Positions 1 through 8,956 of a stretch of 64,000 nt of DNA are shown piece by piece. The notes below the pieces were generated by a model that did no database searches, was not told the DNA's origin, and worked only from the letters and a program-made list of their open reading frames with translations. Source of the stretch: Thermogemmata fonticola (lineage in GTDB: Bacteria; Planctomycetota; Planctomycetia; Gemmatales; Gemmataceae); NCBI RefSeq assembly GCF_013694095.1, contig NZ_JACEFB010000008.1:141720-205719 (forward strand), read 5' to 3'. Numbering within the stretch: the first letter of the stretch is position 1; every line of letters starts with the position of its first letter. The translations under genes were made by a program, and so were the position numbers.

Positions 1-222
1 TTGAATGGTTTCTCGCCGCCTGGCTCACCCCGCGCCGCGGAGTTGCAAAAAGTGTTAAGTATACAAATGTACAAATTCTGTCCGAGGAAATGCAGGGGCA
101 AAATATGTTTTTAACGAGGAGAATTACGACCTCAAGAAACTCTACCAGAAAAACAAGTAGGATAACAAGTTGAGGTGACACCCGAAAAAAGAAACCAAAA
201 ATGGCGAAAGGAGGGATGTGAT
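1..222. other. Left-edge region without a supported gene
   Basis: No start-to-stop gene with a ribosome binding site is visible. A short open frame on the plus strand ends at a TAG at 158-160 and reads as a polar stretch, but it has no start codon after an upstream stop near 56. It may be the remnant of a lost gene end or chance. Confidence 0.4.
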
Positions 223-774
223 ATGACTCGGTGGTATGCCTGGGGCGTGTTGCTGTTCTGTTGTTACGCGGTTGGCCTGAGCGTACCGCTAGCAGCGGCC
301 ACGCAACCTCAAGATCACAAGGCCCCGCCGCCTGAGGGTAAGAAAATGCTCGAACTGCGAATATCATCTTCCAAGAAGGTCGTGGACTACGACGAGGTAG
401 TTGAGTTTTCCTGCGAGTTGAAAAATGTCTCCGACAAGCCGATTACCATTGTCTATAAGGGAAGCAACGGCTTGCGTGATTACATTACCTATTTCTTCCG
501 AAACCCAGGCGAGGATTGGAGTGAAGGACTGAAGGCGAATAGTCATCTTTCGGATCTCGGCATTGAAAGGCTGCCGCAGCTCGTGGAACCCGGAAAATCT
601 CTGGGATACAAGGTAACTGGCGCTTTTTCGTCCACGGCTAACCCACGACCAAAGCCCGGCATTTACCAGAAAAAAGCCGTGTTTGAGTACCGCGATCCCG
701 ACGACGAAAAAGCCCCGCTGCTTCGGGTCGAGTCGAATGTCCTGGAGATCGAGCTGAGGCCGAAGAACAAATGA
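223..774 (+). CDS. Secreted hypothetical protein
   Basis: About 183 aa. I chose the ATG at 223 over the GTG at 175 because a strong Shine-Dalgarno (aaggaggga, 208-216) lies just upstream and the protein then begins with a clean signal peptide: MTR, a hydrophobic core (WGVLLFCCYAVGLSVPL) and an AAA-TQ cleavage site. The mature part looks like an all-beta domain: a charged N-terminal stretch is followed by alternating hydrophobic strands, with phrases such as VVEFSCELKNVSDKPITI and a late VFEYRDPDDEK. This resembles the Ig-like or intracellular-proteinase-inhibitor-like folds of planctomycete periplasmic proteins, but I do not recognise a named family. It stands alone: the next gene is on the other strand. 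Confidence 0.75.
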   Translation: MTRWYAWGVLLFCCYAVGLSVPLAAATQPQDHKAPPPEGKKMLELRISSSKKVVDYDEVVEFSCELKNVSDKPITIVYKGSNGLRDYITYFFRNPGEDWSEGLKANSHLSDLGIERLPQLVEPGKSLGYKVTGAFSSTANPRPKPGIYQKKAVFEYRDPDDEKAPLLRVESNVLEIELRPKNK

Positions 775-958
775 GGTGATCGAGGAACCGAACGCCGGGG
801 GAATAACAAGGGAAGTAACTATTATTTTGGCGCATCATCATTCGCAATCCCTGGAACCAACATGCGCCGGGCAATCGGTTCGGCAGCACGTTCAATTCCA
901 GGGAGACTAACACCACCTTTAGCACAAGGAGGATGTATCGCAACGGGGGCAGCCGTCT

Positions 959-1744
959 TCACTTCTTTCCGGTCAGTTCGGCGAGGCGGCGTTCGGCCTG
1001 GCGGATGCGGTCCGGATCGGTGTCGTGGGCAATGTGTTCCCGGTACAGTTCGATGGCCTTGGTGCGATCGTTGAGATAGCGGTCGTAGAGGATGGCAGCG
1101 CGAAGGCGGGCGTCGGTCCGGCCTCCTTTCATCCACTGATAGGCGCGTTCAAAGTAGCGGGCGGCACGATCATACTGGCGGAAGGCCCGGCTTTCATAGA
1201 TATCGCCGAGTTGATAGGCCACGTCCGCGATTTTGTCGGAGTTGGGGTATTTTTCCAGGATTTCGCGGAGGAGGATTTCGGCGCGGCGTTGATTGAGGAT
1301 GTATTCCGTGCCGAAGCCTTTCCCCTTGTACTCCATCGCCGCCCGGTACAATTCGTTGGCCGCGGGGATGTTGACCTCCGCCTTCAACGTCGCCGGTGGC
1401 ACATCCTTGACATCCAAGTTGTACGACGGCTTGAAGAGCAGGTGGTAACCGAGAAGTTCCTCTTCGACCCATTTCCAGCGCTGCCGGTCGCCGACACGGG
1501 CATAGTGTTCGTAAAGGGCCTTGAGGCTGTTTTCGTACTCTTTACGGGCGGCATGGAGGCGCTCGACGAGTTCCACATCAGACGCCGGAGGAGGAGGCTT
1601 CCCGTCGTTAGCGGATTTATCCGGAGATTTGGGACTGCCGGGCGGTGCACTCTGGGCGTGCAGGGTCGAGAACACGCCCTGCGGCACCACCAGCGGAATC
1701 AGTGGAATCCCCACGAGGGGGAAGATCAGAAGCATGCGGGGCAT
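959..1744 (-). CDS. Secreted TPR-like repeat protein
   Basis: About 261 aa from the ATG at 1744. The open frame extends to 1909, but its first 55 residues are Arg/Pro-rich and look untranslated, while the ATG at 1744 opens a signal peptide (MPRMLLIFPLVGIPLIPLV). A GGTGAG lies 9-10 bases upstream. After a Ser/Pro/Lys linker comes a helical segment, then two or three TPR-like units (EILLREILEKYPNSDKIADVAYQLG; YDRAARYFERAY; TKAIELYREHI) as in YbgF/BamD-type periplasmic scaffolds. The role is probably protein-protein contact in the periplasm; no catalytic motif is visible. It lies 82 bp downstream of the PIN/TRAM gene on the same strand and may be cotranscribed with it. Confidence 0.75.
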   Translation of the reverse strand: MPRMLLIFPLVGIPLIPLVVPQGVFSTLHAQSAPPGSPKSPDKSANDGKPPPPASDVELVERLHAARKEYENSLKALYEHYARVGDRQRWKWVEEELLGYHLLFKPSYNLDVKDVPPATLKAEVNIPAANELYRAAMEYKGKGFGTEYILNQRRAEILLREILEKYPNSDKIADVAYQLGDIYESRAFRQYDRAARYFERAYQWMKGGRTDARLRAAILYDRYLNDRTKAIELYREHIAHDTDPDRIRQAERRLAELTGKK

Positions 1745-1826
1745 ATCTGCGAAACTCACCGTTATGCCGGACATTATCCCGGACGGAACCGGCCAGCCCC
1801 GCCTCTCGCCGCAAGAAACGGGCCGA

Positions 1827-3077
1827 TCAGCGGCTCTCGTCCGGAGAGCGGGGCGGTTCGCCCGTGCGCGAATCGCCGGGTTTGTGGCCCAAGCTGGCAG
1901 GCGTGCCACTGCCTGTTCCTCCCGAAGCGGCTTCCCCCCCCTTATTCCCCAGGCTCACATGGCTGGCCGTGGAGTCACCGCTCCGGGTATTGCTAGTGCT
2001 GCTGCCGCTGGAGCCGCCGCCGGGGTAAGGCGTGGTGGTGCCGCTGAGCCGCTGATCGGGGCGGCCAAAAATCATCCGCCCTGCGGGCGTTTGCAGCACG
2101 CTGGTGACCACAATGGTCGTTTCCTGACCGATATAGGGCCTCCCCTGCTCCACTACGACCATCGTTCCGTCATCCAGGTAGCCGACTCCTTGGCCAATCT
2201 GATCGCCCGGCTTGACCACCCGGACCGTCATCGTTTCCCCTGGCAAGGCGACCGTTTTCAGGGCGTTGGCCAGTTCATTGAGATTGATGACATCCACCCC
2301 TTGTAACTGGGCGATCTTGTTGAGGTTGAAATCGTTGGTGACCACGCGGGCGTTGAGGGCCTTGGCCAAGATCACCAGGCGCTCATCCACACGGATCCGC
2401 TCCCCCGTGCGCAACTCAGGGACATTGCCGTCGTGCATTTCCAGTTCGATCTTCGGATTGGTCTGCAAGCGCTTGAGGATATCCAATCCGCGCCGCCCCC
2501 GATTACGCTTGAGGCGGTCCGAACTGTCGGCAATGGCTTGCAACTCCTGCAACACAAACCGCGGCACGATCAGCTTGGTGTCGATCAACCGCGTATCGCA
2601 AATATCGGCAATGCGGCCGTCGATGATGACACTGGTATCGAGCACCAGTGGCCGGCCTCCCTTCACCTGCTTGGAAAATTCGACATAGGGGATAATGAAG
2701 CGAAATTCGTCCTTGGTCTGCAACAGAGTAGAAATCGCAATATAGCAACTGATGACGGTGATAAAAACCTGGCCAATTTGAACCATGCGCCGCTCGTTAG
2801 GAAAGGCAAATTCAAGCAGCGGAGCCGTGGCGATAGAAATCAGCCAACCCACAAGCAGGCCCAAAAGCAGGCCGAAATAAATGGCCGATATCGTGGTGAT
2901 CTTCTTCTGTTTCTCCCGCAGATCGGTGATGAGGACCAGCGCTCCGGCACCCAAAGTGACCGCGCTAACCAGCAAGGCCACTCCGGTCTGCTCACGCTCA
3001 ATGAACAGGCTGGCGGCATACGCCGTCAGGCCGACGACCAAAATCCCAAAGGTAATGCGAAGCAGGGGAAGTAACAT
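1827..3077 (-). CDS. PIN/TRAM-domain membrane protein (YacL-like)
   Basis: About 416 aa. The ATG at 3077 is preferred to a TTG at 3107 because it starts directly with the first membrane segment. Residues 1-120 hold four hydrophobic segments. They are followed by a PIN nuclease-like domain that starts with LDTSVIIDGRIADI (an acidic residue in the first motif), continues with a conserved core (DSSDRLKRNRGRRGLDIL) and a later VVTNDFNLNKIA motif. A TRAM-like beta domain follows (MTVRVVKPGDQIGQGVGYLDDGTMVVVE). The last 70 residues are Ser/Gly/Thr-rich and look disordered. This order matches the YacL family of predicted membrane-anchored RNases. The substrate is unknown. Confidence 0.88.
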   Translation of the reverse strand: MLLPLLRITFGILVVGLTAYAASLFIEREQTGVALLVSAVTLGAGALVLITDLREKQKKITTISAIYFGLLLGLLVGWLISIATAPLLEFAFPNERRMVQIGQVFITVISCYIAISTLLQTKDEFRFIIPYVEFSKQVKGGRPLVLDTSVIIDGRIADICDTRLIDTKLIVPRFVLQELQAIADSSDRLKRNRGRRGLDILKRLQTNPKIELEMHDGNVPELRTGERIRVDERLVILAKALNARVVTNDFNLNKIAQLQGVDVINLNELANALKTVALPGETMTVRVVKPGDQIGQGVGYLDDGTMVVVEQGRPYIGQETTIVVTSVLQTPAGRMIFGRPDQRLSGTTTPYPGGGSSGSSTSNTRSGDSTASHVSLGNKGGEAASGGTGSGTPASLGHKPGDSRTGEPPRSPDESR

Positions 3078-3343
3078 AGGGCAACTCGCATCGAGGGTGA
3101 AATTCAAGCCACCTGGTGTCAGGTTGTTTTATAGATTCCGCTGTCTGACTCCTCGCGGACCCAAGCTTCAGTCCCCGAAGTCTCTCCCGATTATACCAGC
3201 TTCCCATTGTAACAGAGTGTAACAGGGTGAGTGTATCCGAATGCGTCGGGAGCAGATCGCTAGACGGCCGAAAAGTGCGGTCAACCCCGTGGTCGAGGCG
3301 GCGCCGTCTACAAACGGAAGCCGTGGGAAAATGGAGGCGGGCG

Positions 3344-4573
3344 TCACACCTCCACCGTGGGGAGAAAGAGGCGGCGGTATTCCATCTGGGCGAAGCGATC
3401 GGTCATGCCGGCGAGATAGTCGGCGACCACCCGCTCCAATTGCGGGATGGGCCGGCGATGGTGGGTAATCCAGGAGGGGGGAGGCGGTCCCCGGCGTTCG
3501 GCCGCTCCGCTCCAGCGGCGGAAATGCTTCTCCGGCAGCAGTTCCGGATGCCGCACATACTCGTGGAAGAGAGCTTCCAAAATTCGCTGACCATTGTGCG
3601 TCATCCGCAGGACGCTGTGATGGGTGTAGACACGGTTGTGGAGGAAGCGTTCCCATTCGGCTTTGTACTTGGCGAGTTGGGGTGTGAACCCCACGAGGGG
3701 CACCGGAGCGTTGCGGACGTCGTCGAGGGAGCGGATGTTGTACTGTTCCAGCCGCCGGGTCGTCTCTTCGAGCAGATCGGTGACCTGCCACGCGAGCAGT
3801 TCGCGGATGACGGCCGTCCGCAGAGGTGGACCGCTCAATCCCGGGTGATGCTGGTGGACCCGTTCCACCGCCTCCGCCCAGAAGGGAACCTGGCGTAGCT
3901 CGTCCAAAGTGAGGAAGCCCAAGCCTAAAGCGTCGTCGATATCGTGGGTATCGTAGGCGATAGCATCGACGACATCGACCACCTGGGCTTCGAGCAAGGG
4001 CCGGCCGCAATCGCGGAACTCGGCGCATTCCGGCGCCTCCAGCCGGCCGCAGTGCTGGACGAACGCCTCGCGCACCTCAAACGAGAGGTTCAGGCCAGGG
4101 AAGTCCGGATACCGCTCCTCCAGCTCATCGACCCGGCGCAGGCCGAAGAGGTTATGATTGAAGCCGCCCAGATGCTGCAAGCAATGATTGAGGGCGTGTT
4201 CCCCCGCATGGCCGAACGGTGGATGGCCGATGTCATGCGCTAAGGCAATCGCTTCGGTCAGGTCTTCGTTGAGGCGCAGGCGGCGGGCGACAGTCCGGGC
4301 AATCTGAGCGACTTCCAGGGTATGTGTCAGGCGGGTGCGGTGATGATCGTTGACACTGGCGACCAGGACCTGGGTTTTTCCCGTCATACGGCGGAAGGCG
4401 GTGCAGTGGACGATGCGTTCCCGATCCCGCTGGTAGAGTGTGCGGAAGGGGTGCGAGGGTTCGGGGTAGCGCCGGCCGCGCGATGCCCGGCAGCGCATGG
4501 CATAGGGTGCCAGCCAGGACTCCTCGAATTCCAGCCAGTCGTTCGCGGAAAGGGGGGCCGTGCTCATGTCCAT
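3344..4573 (-). CDS. dgt: dGTPase-like HD-domain triphosphohydrolase
   Basis: 409 aa. Members of this family hydrolyse dGTP or other dNTPs to the nucleoside and triphosphate, or act as HD nucleotide hydrolases. The metal-binding HD motif is intact: H84 in RTRLTHTLEV, H113-D114 in LAHDIGHPPFGHAGE, with H117 and H122 following. The early block HCTAFRRMTGKTQV is also typical. The length fits the shorter dGTPase-like class 2 proteins better than E. coli Dgt, so the exact substrate is uncertain. The start at 4573 has GGAG six bases upstream; a second ATG two codons later is possible. It lies 14 bp behind the HIT gene, so the two probably form one transcript and both clear nucleotides. Confidence 0.9.
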   Translation of the reverse strand: MDMSTAPLSANDWLEFEESWLAPYAMRCRASRGRRYPEPSHPFRTLYQRDRERIVHCTAFRRMTGKTQVLVASVNDHHRTRLTHTLEVAQIARTVARRLRLNEDLTEAIALAHDIGHPPFGHAGEHALNHCLQHLGGFNHNLFGLRRVDELEERYPDFPGLNLSFEVREAFVQHCGRLEAPECAEFRDCGRPLLEAQVVDVVDAIAYDTHDIDDALGLGFLTLDELRQVPFWAEAVERVHQHHPGLSGPPLRTAVIRELLAWQVTDLLEETTRRLEQYNIRSLDDVRNAPVPLVGFTPQLAKYKAEWERFLHNRVYTHHSVLRMTHNGQRILEALFHEYVRHPELLPEKHFRRWSGAAERRGPPPPSWITHHRRPIPQLERVVADYLAGMTDRFAQMEYRRLFLPTVEV

Positions 4574-4587
4574 TCCGGCTCCGATAC

Positions 4588-5148
4588 TCAGCGATTGTCG
4601 GCACTCTGAACCCCTGCCAGAGAGTGCCCCCCCGTCGTCGGAGAGGCACCGAGTTCTTCCACTAGCAAATCATAAAGAGCGTCGAGAGATTGTACGAGGA
4701 CACGGGTGTCCGCCAGGACCGGCATGAAGTTGGTATCGCCATGCCAGCGGGGCACCAGATGCCAATGGAGGTGTCCTGGCACTCCCGCTCCCGCCGCCCG
4801 GCCCAAATTCAAGCCAATGTTGTAACCATCGGGCCGCATCCGCTTCTGGATGATGGCCATAAAGCGACAGAGCAAATGTTGCAGATCCAGCAATTCACTA
4901 TCGCTGAGAAGGTCCAATGTTCCTTTGTGCTGTTGGGGACAAATGAGGAGATGTCCATTGTTATAAGGAAAACGATTCAGAATCACGACACTATGAGAGG
5001 ACCGATGGACCAGCCAGTGCGCCCGCTCCTCCGCCCGATTGCTACTGGCAATAGCACGGCAGATGAAGCAGTCCTCGTCAGTGGCCGAGGAGGGAGGCTT
5101 CGGGGCGGCCACATAAGCCAGGCGCCAGGGTGCCCAGAGACGATCCAC
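4588..5148 (-). CDS. HIT-family nucleotide hydrolase/phosphorylase
   Basis: 186 aa. The HIT signature is present as GHLHWHLVPR (His126, His128, His130), the catalytic triad of nucleotidyl hydrolases and transferases. An N-terminal DCFIC pair (Cys27, Cys30) and the block NRFPYNNGHLLICP match the Ap4A phosphorylase/hydrolase branch seen in actinobacteria and planctomycetes. Likely substrates are diadenosine polyphosphates or nucleoside-phosphoramidates. The protein begins MDRLWAPWRLAYV, a conserved N-terminus of this branch, which supports the start. It is the first gene of a HIT-dgt pair and is divergent from rpmF across a 405-bp intergenic region. Confidence 0.9.
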   Translation of the reverse strand: MDRLWAPWRLAYVAAPKPPSSATDEDCFICRAIASSNRAEERAHWLVHRSSHSVVILNRFPYNNGHLLICPQQHKGTLDLLSDSELLDLQHLLCRFMAIIQKRMRPDGYNIGLNLGRAAGAGVPGHLHWHLVPRWHGDTNFMPVLADTRVLVQSLDALYDLLVEELGASPTTGGHSLAGVQSADNR

Positions 5149-5553
5149 GACGATCTCCTTCCATCTGAGAGCTAGAGAATCCTATAGCCACAGGATTACA
5201 ATAATCGATGTTGAGGAATTCCTAAACAGGGTTCGGGCCAGGAATACGAGGGGACAAGCCAAGAGCGACCCAGGGGGGAAGATAGAGGAAGCAGGCTGGT
5301 TCACGAAATCCTCCCAGATTCCTCAACAGAACCGGCGGCGAGAAGAGGGAAATAGCTCGTCCTATACCTAGGGACGAAACGGGAGAGAAGGTGCGGCGGC
5401 TTGACCCAAGCGGGTGCGGTTCCTAGGATGACCGCCTTATCCGGTGGAGCAGCAAGATAATGAGCCTCCGGTGGGCCAGGGGTGCCAGGACCGCTGGGAT
5501 TCCGGATGGCGTCCGCCGGGAATCTTGCCGTGGATTGTTCGGAGGAACTGATC
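5149..5553. other. Divergent intergenic region (HIT gene / rpmF)
   Basis: 405 bp separating the leftward HIT-dgt pair from the rightward rpmF-plsX pair. It must carry both promoters, but I could not pick a convincing -35/-10 pair. The rpmF ribosome site (ggaggaac) is at 5541-5548. Short open frames here have no coding character. Confidence 0.5.
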
Positions 5554-5751
5554 ATGGCCGTACCCAAGCGCCGTACCTCGCGTTCCCGCCGGAATCATCG
5601 CCGCAGCCATGATGGCGTTCGTCCGGTGCAGGTGCAGTACTGTCCCCAGTGCAACGAGCCGGTGCTGTCCCATCGGGCCTGCCCTCATTGTGGCTACTAC
5701 CAAGGCCGGACGGCCATCCCCATGGCGGCGGAAGAGACGACGCGGAAGTAA
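5554..5751 (+). CDS. rpmF: 50S ribosomal protein L32
   Basis: 65 aa. It begins MAVPKRRTSRSRRNHRRSHD, the standard L32 N-terminus, and continues with a four-cysteine zinc ribbon (CPQC near residue 31 and CPHC near residue 45). It is therefore the zinc-binding form of this large-subunit protein. The frame is open further upstream, but the ATG at 5554 with ggaggaac at 5541-5548 is clearly right. The stop is 3 bp before plsX, the rpmF-plsX coupling seen in many bacteria. Confidence 0.97.
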   Translation: MAVPKRRTSRSRRNHRRSHDGVRPVQVQYCPQCNEPVLSHRACPHCGYYQGRTAIPMAAEETTRK

Positions 5752-5754
5752 CCT

Positions 5755-6768
5755 ATGCGCATCGCGCTTGACGCAGCCGGTGGCGACTTCGGGGCTGCTC
5801 CGAATGTAGCAGGAGCAGTCCGGGCGTTGCAGACTGTACCCGACCTGACGGTGGTCCTGGTCGGCGATCAGGCCCAGTTGGAACCCTTGCTAGCGGCGCA
5901 AGACGGCGTACCCGCCCAGCGTCTGGAAATCGTCCACACCTCGGACGTAGTCGGAATGAAGGACAAACCCACCGAGGCCCTTCGCCGCAAACCGGACGCT
6001 TCCATCTTCCGCTGTTGGCAATTGCTGGCGGAACATAAGGTCGATGGCCTCGTCAGCGCGGGCAACACGGGAGCTGTGGTCGCCGGTGGCTTGAAAACCC
6101 GCCGCTTCCTGCCCTGCGTCCACCGTCCCGGCATCGCCGCCGTGATGCCCAATGCGCGCGGCCACTCGGTGGTGATCGATGTCGGAGCCAACGTCTTCCC
6201 CAAGCCGCGCCACCTCCTGGAATACGCCATCATGGGCAGCGTATTTGCCCAGGAATTGCTCGGAGTGTCCCGCCCCGCCGTCGGCCTGATGAACGTCGGG
6301 GAGGAAGAGGGAAAGGGGCATGAGCTGGTCCAGAAAAGCTACGAGCTACTGCGGCAGGGACCGCTGCGCGATCAGTTCGTGGGCAATGTCGAAGGACGGG
6401 ACATTCCCCGCGGCGTGGCCGATGTGATCGTCACAGACGGCTTCACCGGCAATGTGGTCCTCAAACTCAGCGAGGGAGTCTTCGAGTTCCTTATGAATGT
6501 GGTCCGGGAACGCCTCGTGGAATCCTTGCAAGGAGAGAAGGAGCAGGCGGCCTTGGCCTGGCGCGACCTCATCGGGCGATACCACTACAGCACGTTCGGC
6601 GGTGCCCCTTTGCTGGGAATCGACGGAGTTTGCCTCATCTGCCACGGCGCCTCCAGTGATGTGGCCATTGCCAACGCTTTGCGGGCGGCGGCCCGATTTG
6701 TCCAGCTCCGGCTCAATGCCAGTTTGGTAGCAGCCCTGGAACAGTTGCCCCCCGACGGGGAAGAATAG
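5755..6768 (+). CDS. plsX: Phosphate acyltransferase PlsX
   Basis: 337 aa. PlsX makes acyl-phosphate from acyl-ACP and phosphate, the first step toward phosphatidic acid through PlsY. It opens with MRIALDAAGGDFGAAPNV, equivalent to the usual DAMGGD motif (Ala here where Met is common), and carries the conserved blocks SAGNTGAVVAG, IDVGAN, GLMNVGEEEGKG and DGFTGNVVLKLSEG. Length is normal. The start lies 3 bp after rpmF and has only a weak Shine-Dalgarno, so it is probably translationally coupled. The C-terminal half retains the GAPLLGIDGVCLICHGASS block. fabH, often found next, is absent. Confidence 0.96.
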   Translation: MRIALDAAGGDFGAAPNVAGAVRALQTVPDLTVVLVGDQAQLEPLLAAQDGVPAQRLEIVHTSDVVGMKDKPTEALRRKPDASIFRCWQLLAEHKVDGLVSAGNTGAVVAGGLKTRRFLPCVHRPGIAAVMPNARGHSVVIDVGANVFPKPRHLLEYAIMGSVFAQELLGVSRPAVGLMNVGEEEGKGHELVQKSYELLRQGPLRDQFVGNVEGRDIPRGVADVIVTDGFTGNVVLKLSEGVFEFLMNVVRERLVESLQGEKEQAALAWRDLIGRYHYSTFGGAPLLGIDGVCLICHGASSDVAIANALRAAARFVQLRLNASLVAALEQLPPDGEE

Positions 6769-7051
6769 CCTTTAGCCTCGGTTTCCCTTCCACTTCCCCC
6801 GGTCGGTCCTCTCCTCCGGATAAAAGGATCGCCAGGCGCATCCTTCTCCTCTCCCTGACCCGGCTCACGGCCTAGCAGCCACACCACCTAACCCTGGGAA
6901 AATTGGGAGGAGAAAGGGGAAAAATGGGAGAGGCACCTCCCTGAATACCAGCGGAACCCACCCAGAACGGATTGCTTTGCAGGGGTTGAATCGAGTATCG
7001 GTGATACACCCTGGACAAAAGGTCGTCCAGACATGGAGGGAGTAACGGGCG

Positions 7052-7951
7052 ATGGTGCAAGCAGCTTTGCTTTTTCCTGGCCAAGGAGCGCAGTACGTCG
7101 GTATGGCGGGGGAATTGGTGCAGCAGTCGGCCGCGGCTCGCGCCCTGTTCGAGCAGGCGCGGGAAGTCCTAGGTTATGACCTGCTGCGATTGTGCCGGGA
7201 AGGACCGGCGGAGCGCCTCAATGCCACGGATGTCAGCCAGCCAGCCATTTACGTGGCCAGCTTGGCGGCGTATGAGCAATGGCGGCAGGAAGCAAACGAG
7301 GCAGCGGTGGCCGCCGTGGCTGGTTTGAGTCTGGGAGAGTACACCGCCTGCACCGTGGCGGGCGTGTGGAGCTTTGCGGACGGTTTGCGCCTGGTGCAAG
7401 AACGCGGACGAGCCATGCAGGCCGCTGCGGAAGCCGCCCCCTCCGGTATGCTCAGCATCCTCGGCTTGCAGGCCAATGAGGTCGAAGAGTTGATCGCCGA
7501 AGCTCGTGGTCCGGATGTCCTGCAAATCGCCAATTATCTGTGTCCGGGGAATCTCGTCGCCTCCGGCAGCTTGGCAGCGGTAGAACGCCTGGAGCAGCTC
7601 GCACAAACACGGGGCATCCGCACGGTCCGCTTGGCGGTCGCCGGAGCCTTCCACACTCCCCTGATGCAATCAGCCCAGCCCTGCCTCGCCCAGGCTTTGA
7701 ACCAGGCCGCCTGGCACAAACCCCGCTTCCCCGTCTGGTCCAATGTCGATGCCCGCCCCCACACGGACCCAGCGGAAATCCAGAAGCTGCTCGTCCAGCA
7801 ATTGACAGCGCCGGTCCGCTGGGAGGAAACTATCCGCGCACTGCTGGAAGCGGGTGTCGAACGCTTCTATGAAATCGGGCCAGGGCGGGTCCTCGCTGGC
7901 TTGCTCAAACGCATCCACCGCAAGGCCGAGATCATCAACATCGCGGCGTGA
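7052..7951 (+). CDS. fabD: Malonyl-CoA:ACP transacylase
   Basis: 299 aa. FabD transfers malonyl from CoA to the ACP phosphopantetheine, supplying elongation units. The oxyanion motif PGQGAQ is at 9-14, the nucleophile is Ser93 in GLSLGEY, and the partner His201 lies in GAFHTPLM. The C-terminal EIGPGRVLAGLLKRI block is also typical. The ATG at 7052 follows a ggaggg at 7035-7040. There is a 283-bp gap from plsX, so it may have its own promoter. A 712-bp gap follows before acpP. Confidence 0.96.
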   Translation: MVQAALLFPGQGAQYVGMAGELVQQSAAARALFEQAREVLGYDLLRLCREGPAERLNATDVSQPAIYVASLAAYEQWRQEANEAAVAAVAGLSLGEYTACTVAGVWSFADGLRLVQERGRAMQAAAEAAPSGMLSILGLQANEVEELIAEARGPDVLQIANYLCPGNLVASGSLAAVERLEQLAQTRGIRTVRLAVAGAFHTPLMQSAQPCLAQALNQAAWHKPRFPVWSNVDARPHTDPAEIQKLLVQQLTAPVRWEETIRALLEAGVERFYEIGPGRVLAGLLKRIHRKAEIINIAA

Positions 7952-8663
7952 AAAAAATACCGGCTCGCTACCAGGAGGAATTGTGACATGCCGGGAGTGA
8001 AATCTCGACGGTCAAACTCGATAAGCCTGGGCCGGAGAGGTGTGACGCGCGCAGCGTCGGATCGCATCTGAGCCAGTAACGCCAAGCCCCTGTGATCCGA
8101 GCAGGGGGGGGGGCCCCGCGTGAGGTGACGGACCATGCAGCAGCAGCTCCGGCAGCCCTGGTTGTACCCGTCTGCCGGGGTTGATATGATGCAGATATTG
8201 AGGGCGGCAGAGCTTAAGATTTGCTGAGGCAGCGGGTAGCTAGACTTTCTCATGCAGAGCTTTATGGGACAACAGGTTTTGCGGGGCAGGTAGTCCTTGG
8301 AACCGTAAGCGTCTGCACCCCTCGCTTCCAGCGGTTTGCTACGGGAAGTAAAAGGCGGACAGGCGGCGCAGCCCGATGGAGCAAAGCCCCAAAGCCAGGT
8401 CCTGCTCGCTTGCAGTTTGGGATTCAGGAGTTCGTACGGGACAGATGCGGGGATGAGGTTGCGGAAAATTGGCCTGTTGGCTAAGAATGCCTTTCCACAC
8501 CCCGCCTGGATCGCTACATTTTGGGCGAAGGGTTGGTGTGGCATAGCAGAGTCTGCCGCTATCGGACCAGAAGGTGGGAAAAGCCACGATTTGCGCCCTG
8601 AGTTTCCTGAGGCGCCGGCGGGGACTGAAAATGGACAACGGCAGCCACCCGGAGGGTTGTAAC
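7952..8663. other. Large non-coding gap where fabG would be expected
   Basis: 712 bp between fabD and acpP. The usual order in this cluster is fabD-fabG-acpP-fabF, so this is the fabG position. A good ribosome site (aggagga) at 7972-7978 precedes a 27-codon open frame from the ATG at 7988, which stops early. I see a vague likeness to a decayed short-chain-dehydrogenase N-terminus (VTRAAS where VTGASRG is expected), but no convincing homology further on. A run of ten or more G lies near 8103. No other supported feature. Confidence 0.4.
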
Positions 8664-8951
8664 GTGATCGACAAGCAGGCCATCGAAACGCGCGTGATTG
8701 AACTGATCAGCGAGCATTTCAATACCCCTAAAGACAATATCAAACGCAGCACCACATTCCAGGGAGGTGGTCAGGCCGGCGCGGATGACATCGGTGCGGA
8801 TTCCCTCGATGTCGTGGAATTTATCATGGAGCTGGAAGACGAATTTGACATCCAAATCCCTGATACGGATGCGGAAAAAATCCGCACCGTGGGCGATGTG
8901 ATTGATTACATCATAGGCAAACTCGAAGAACGGAAAAACCAGGAACAATAG
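8664..8951 (+). CDS. acpP: Acyl carrier protein
   Basis: 95 aa. ACP carries growing acyl chains on a phosphopantetheine attached to Ser47 in GADSLDVVEFIMELEDEFDI. The acidic helix II and the IPDTDAEKIRTVGDVIDYI tail are standard. The frame is open upstream and has an ATG at 8631, but the GTG at 8664 gives the normal N-terminus (IDKQAIETRVIELI) and has ggaggg at 8651-8656 with 7-base spacing. Loop 1 carries extra residues (GGGQAGAD) between the TTF strand and the DSL helix, where most ACPs have only one or two. It lies 5 bp before fabF. Confidence 0.95.
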   Translation: MIDKQAIETRVIELISEHFNTPKDNIKRSTTFQGGGQAGADDIGADSLDVVEFIMELEDEFDIQIPDTDAEKIRTVGDVIDYIIGKLEERKNQEQ

Positions 8952-8956
8952 ACGTG

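Noticed and set aside
8099..8114. G-run near 8103 as a phase-variable tract
   Set aside because: It lies in the non-coding gap with no gene frame to switch. At most it is a place for assembly error.
7867..8544. 225-codon minus-strand frame in the fabD-acpP gap
   Set aside because: Composition and lack of motifs suggest chance; it overlaps the end of fabD.
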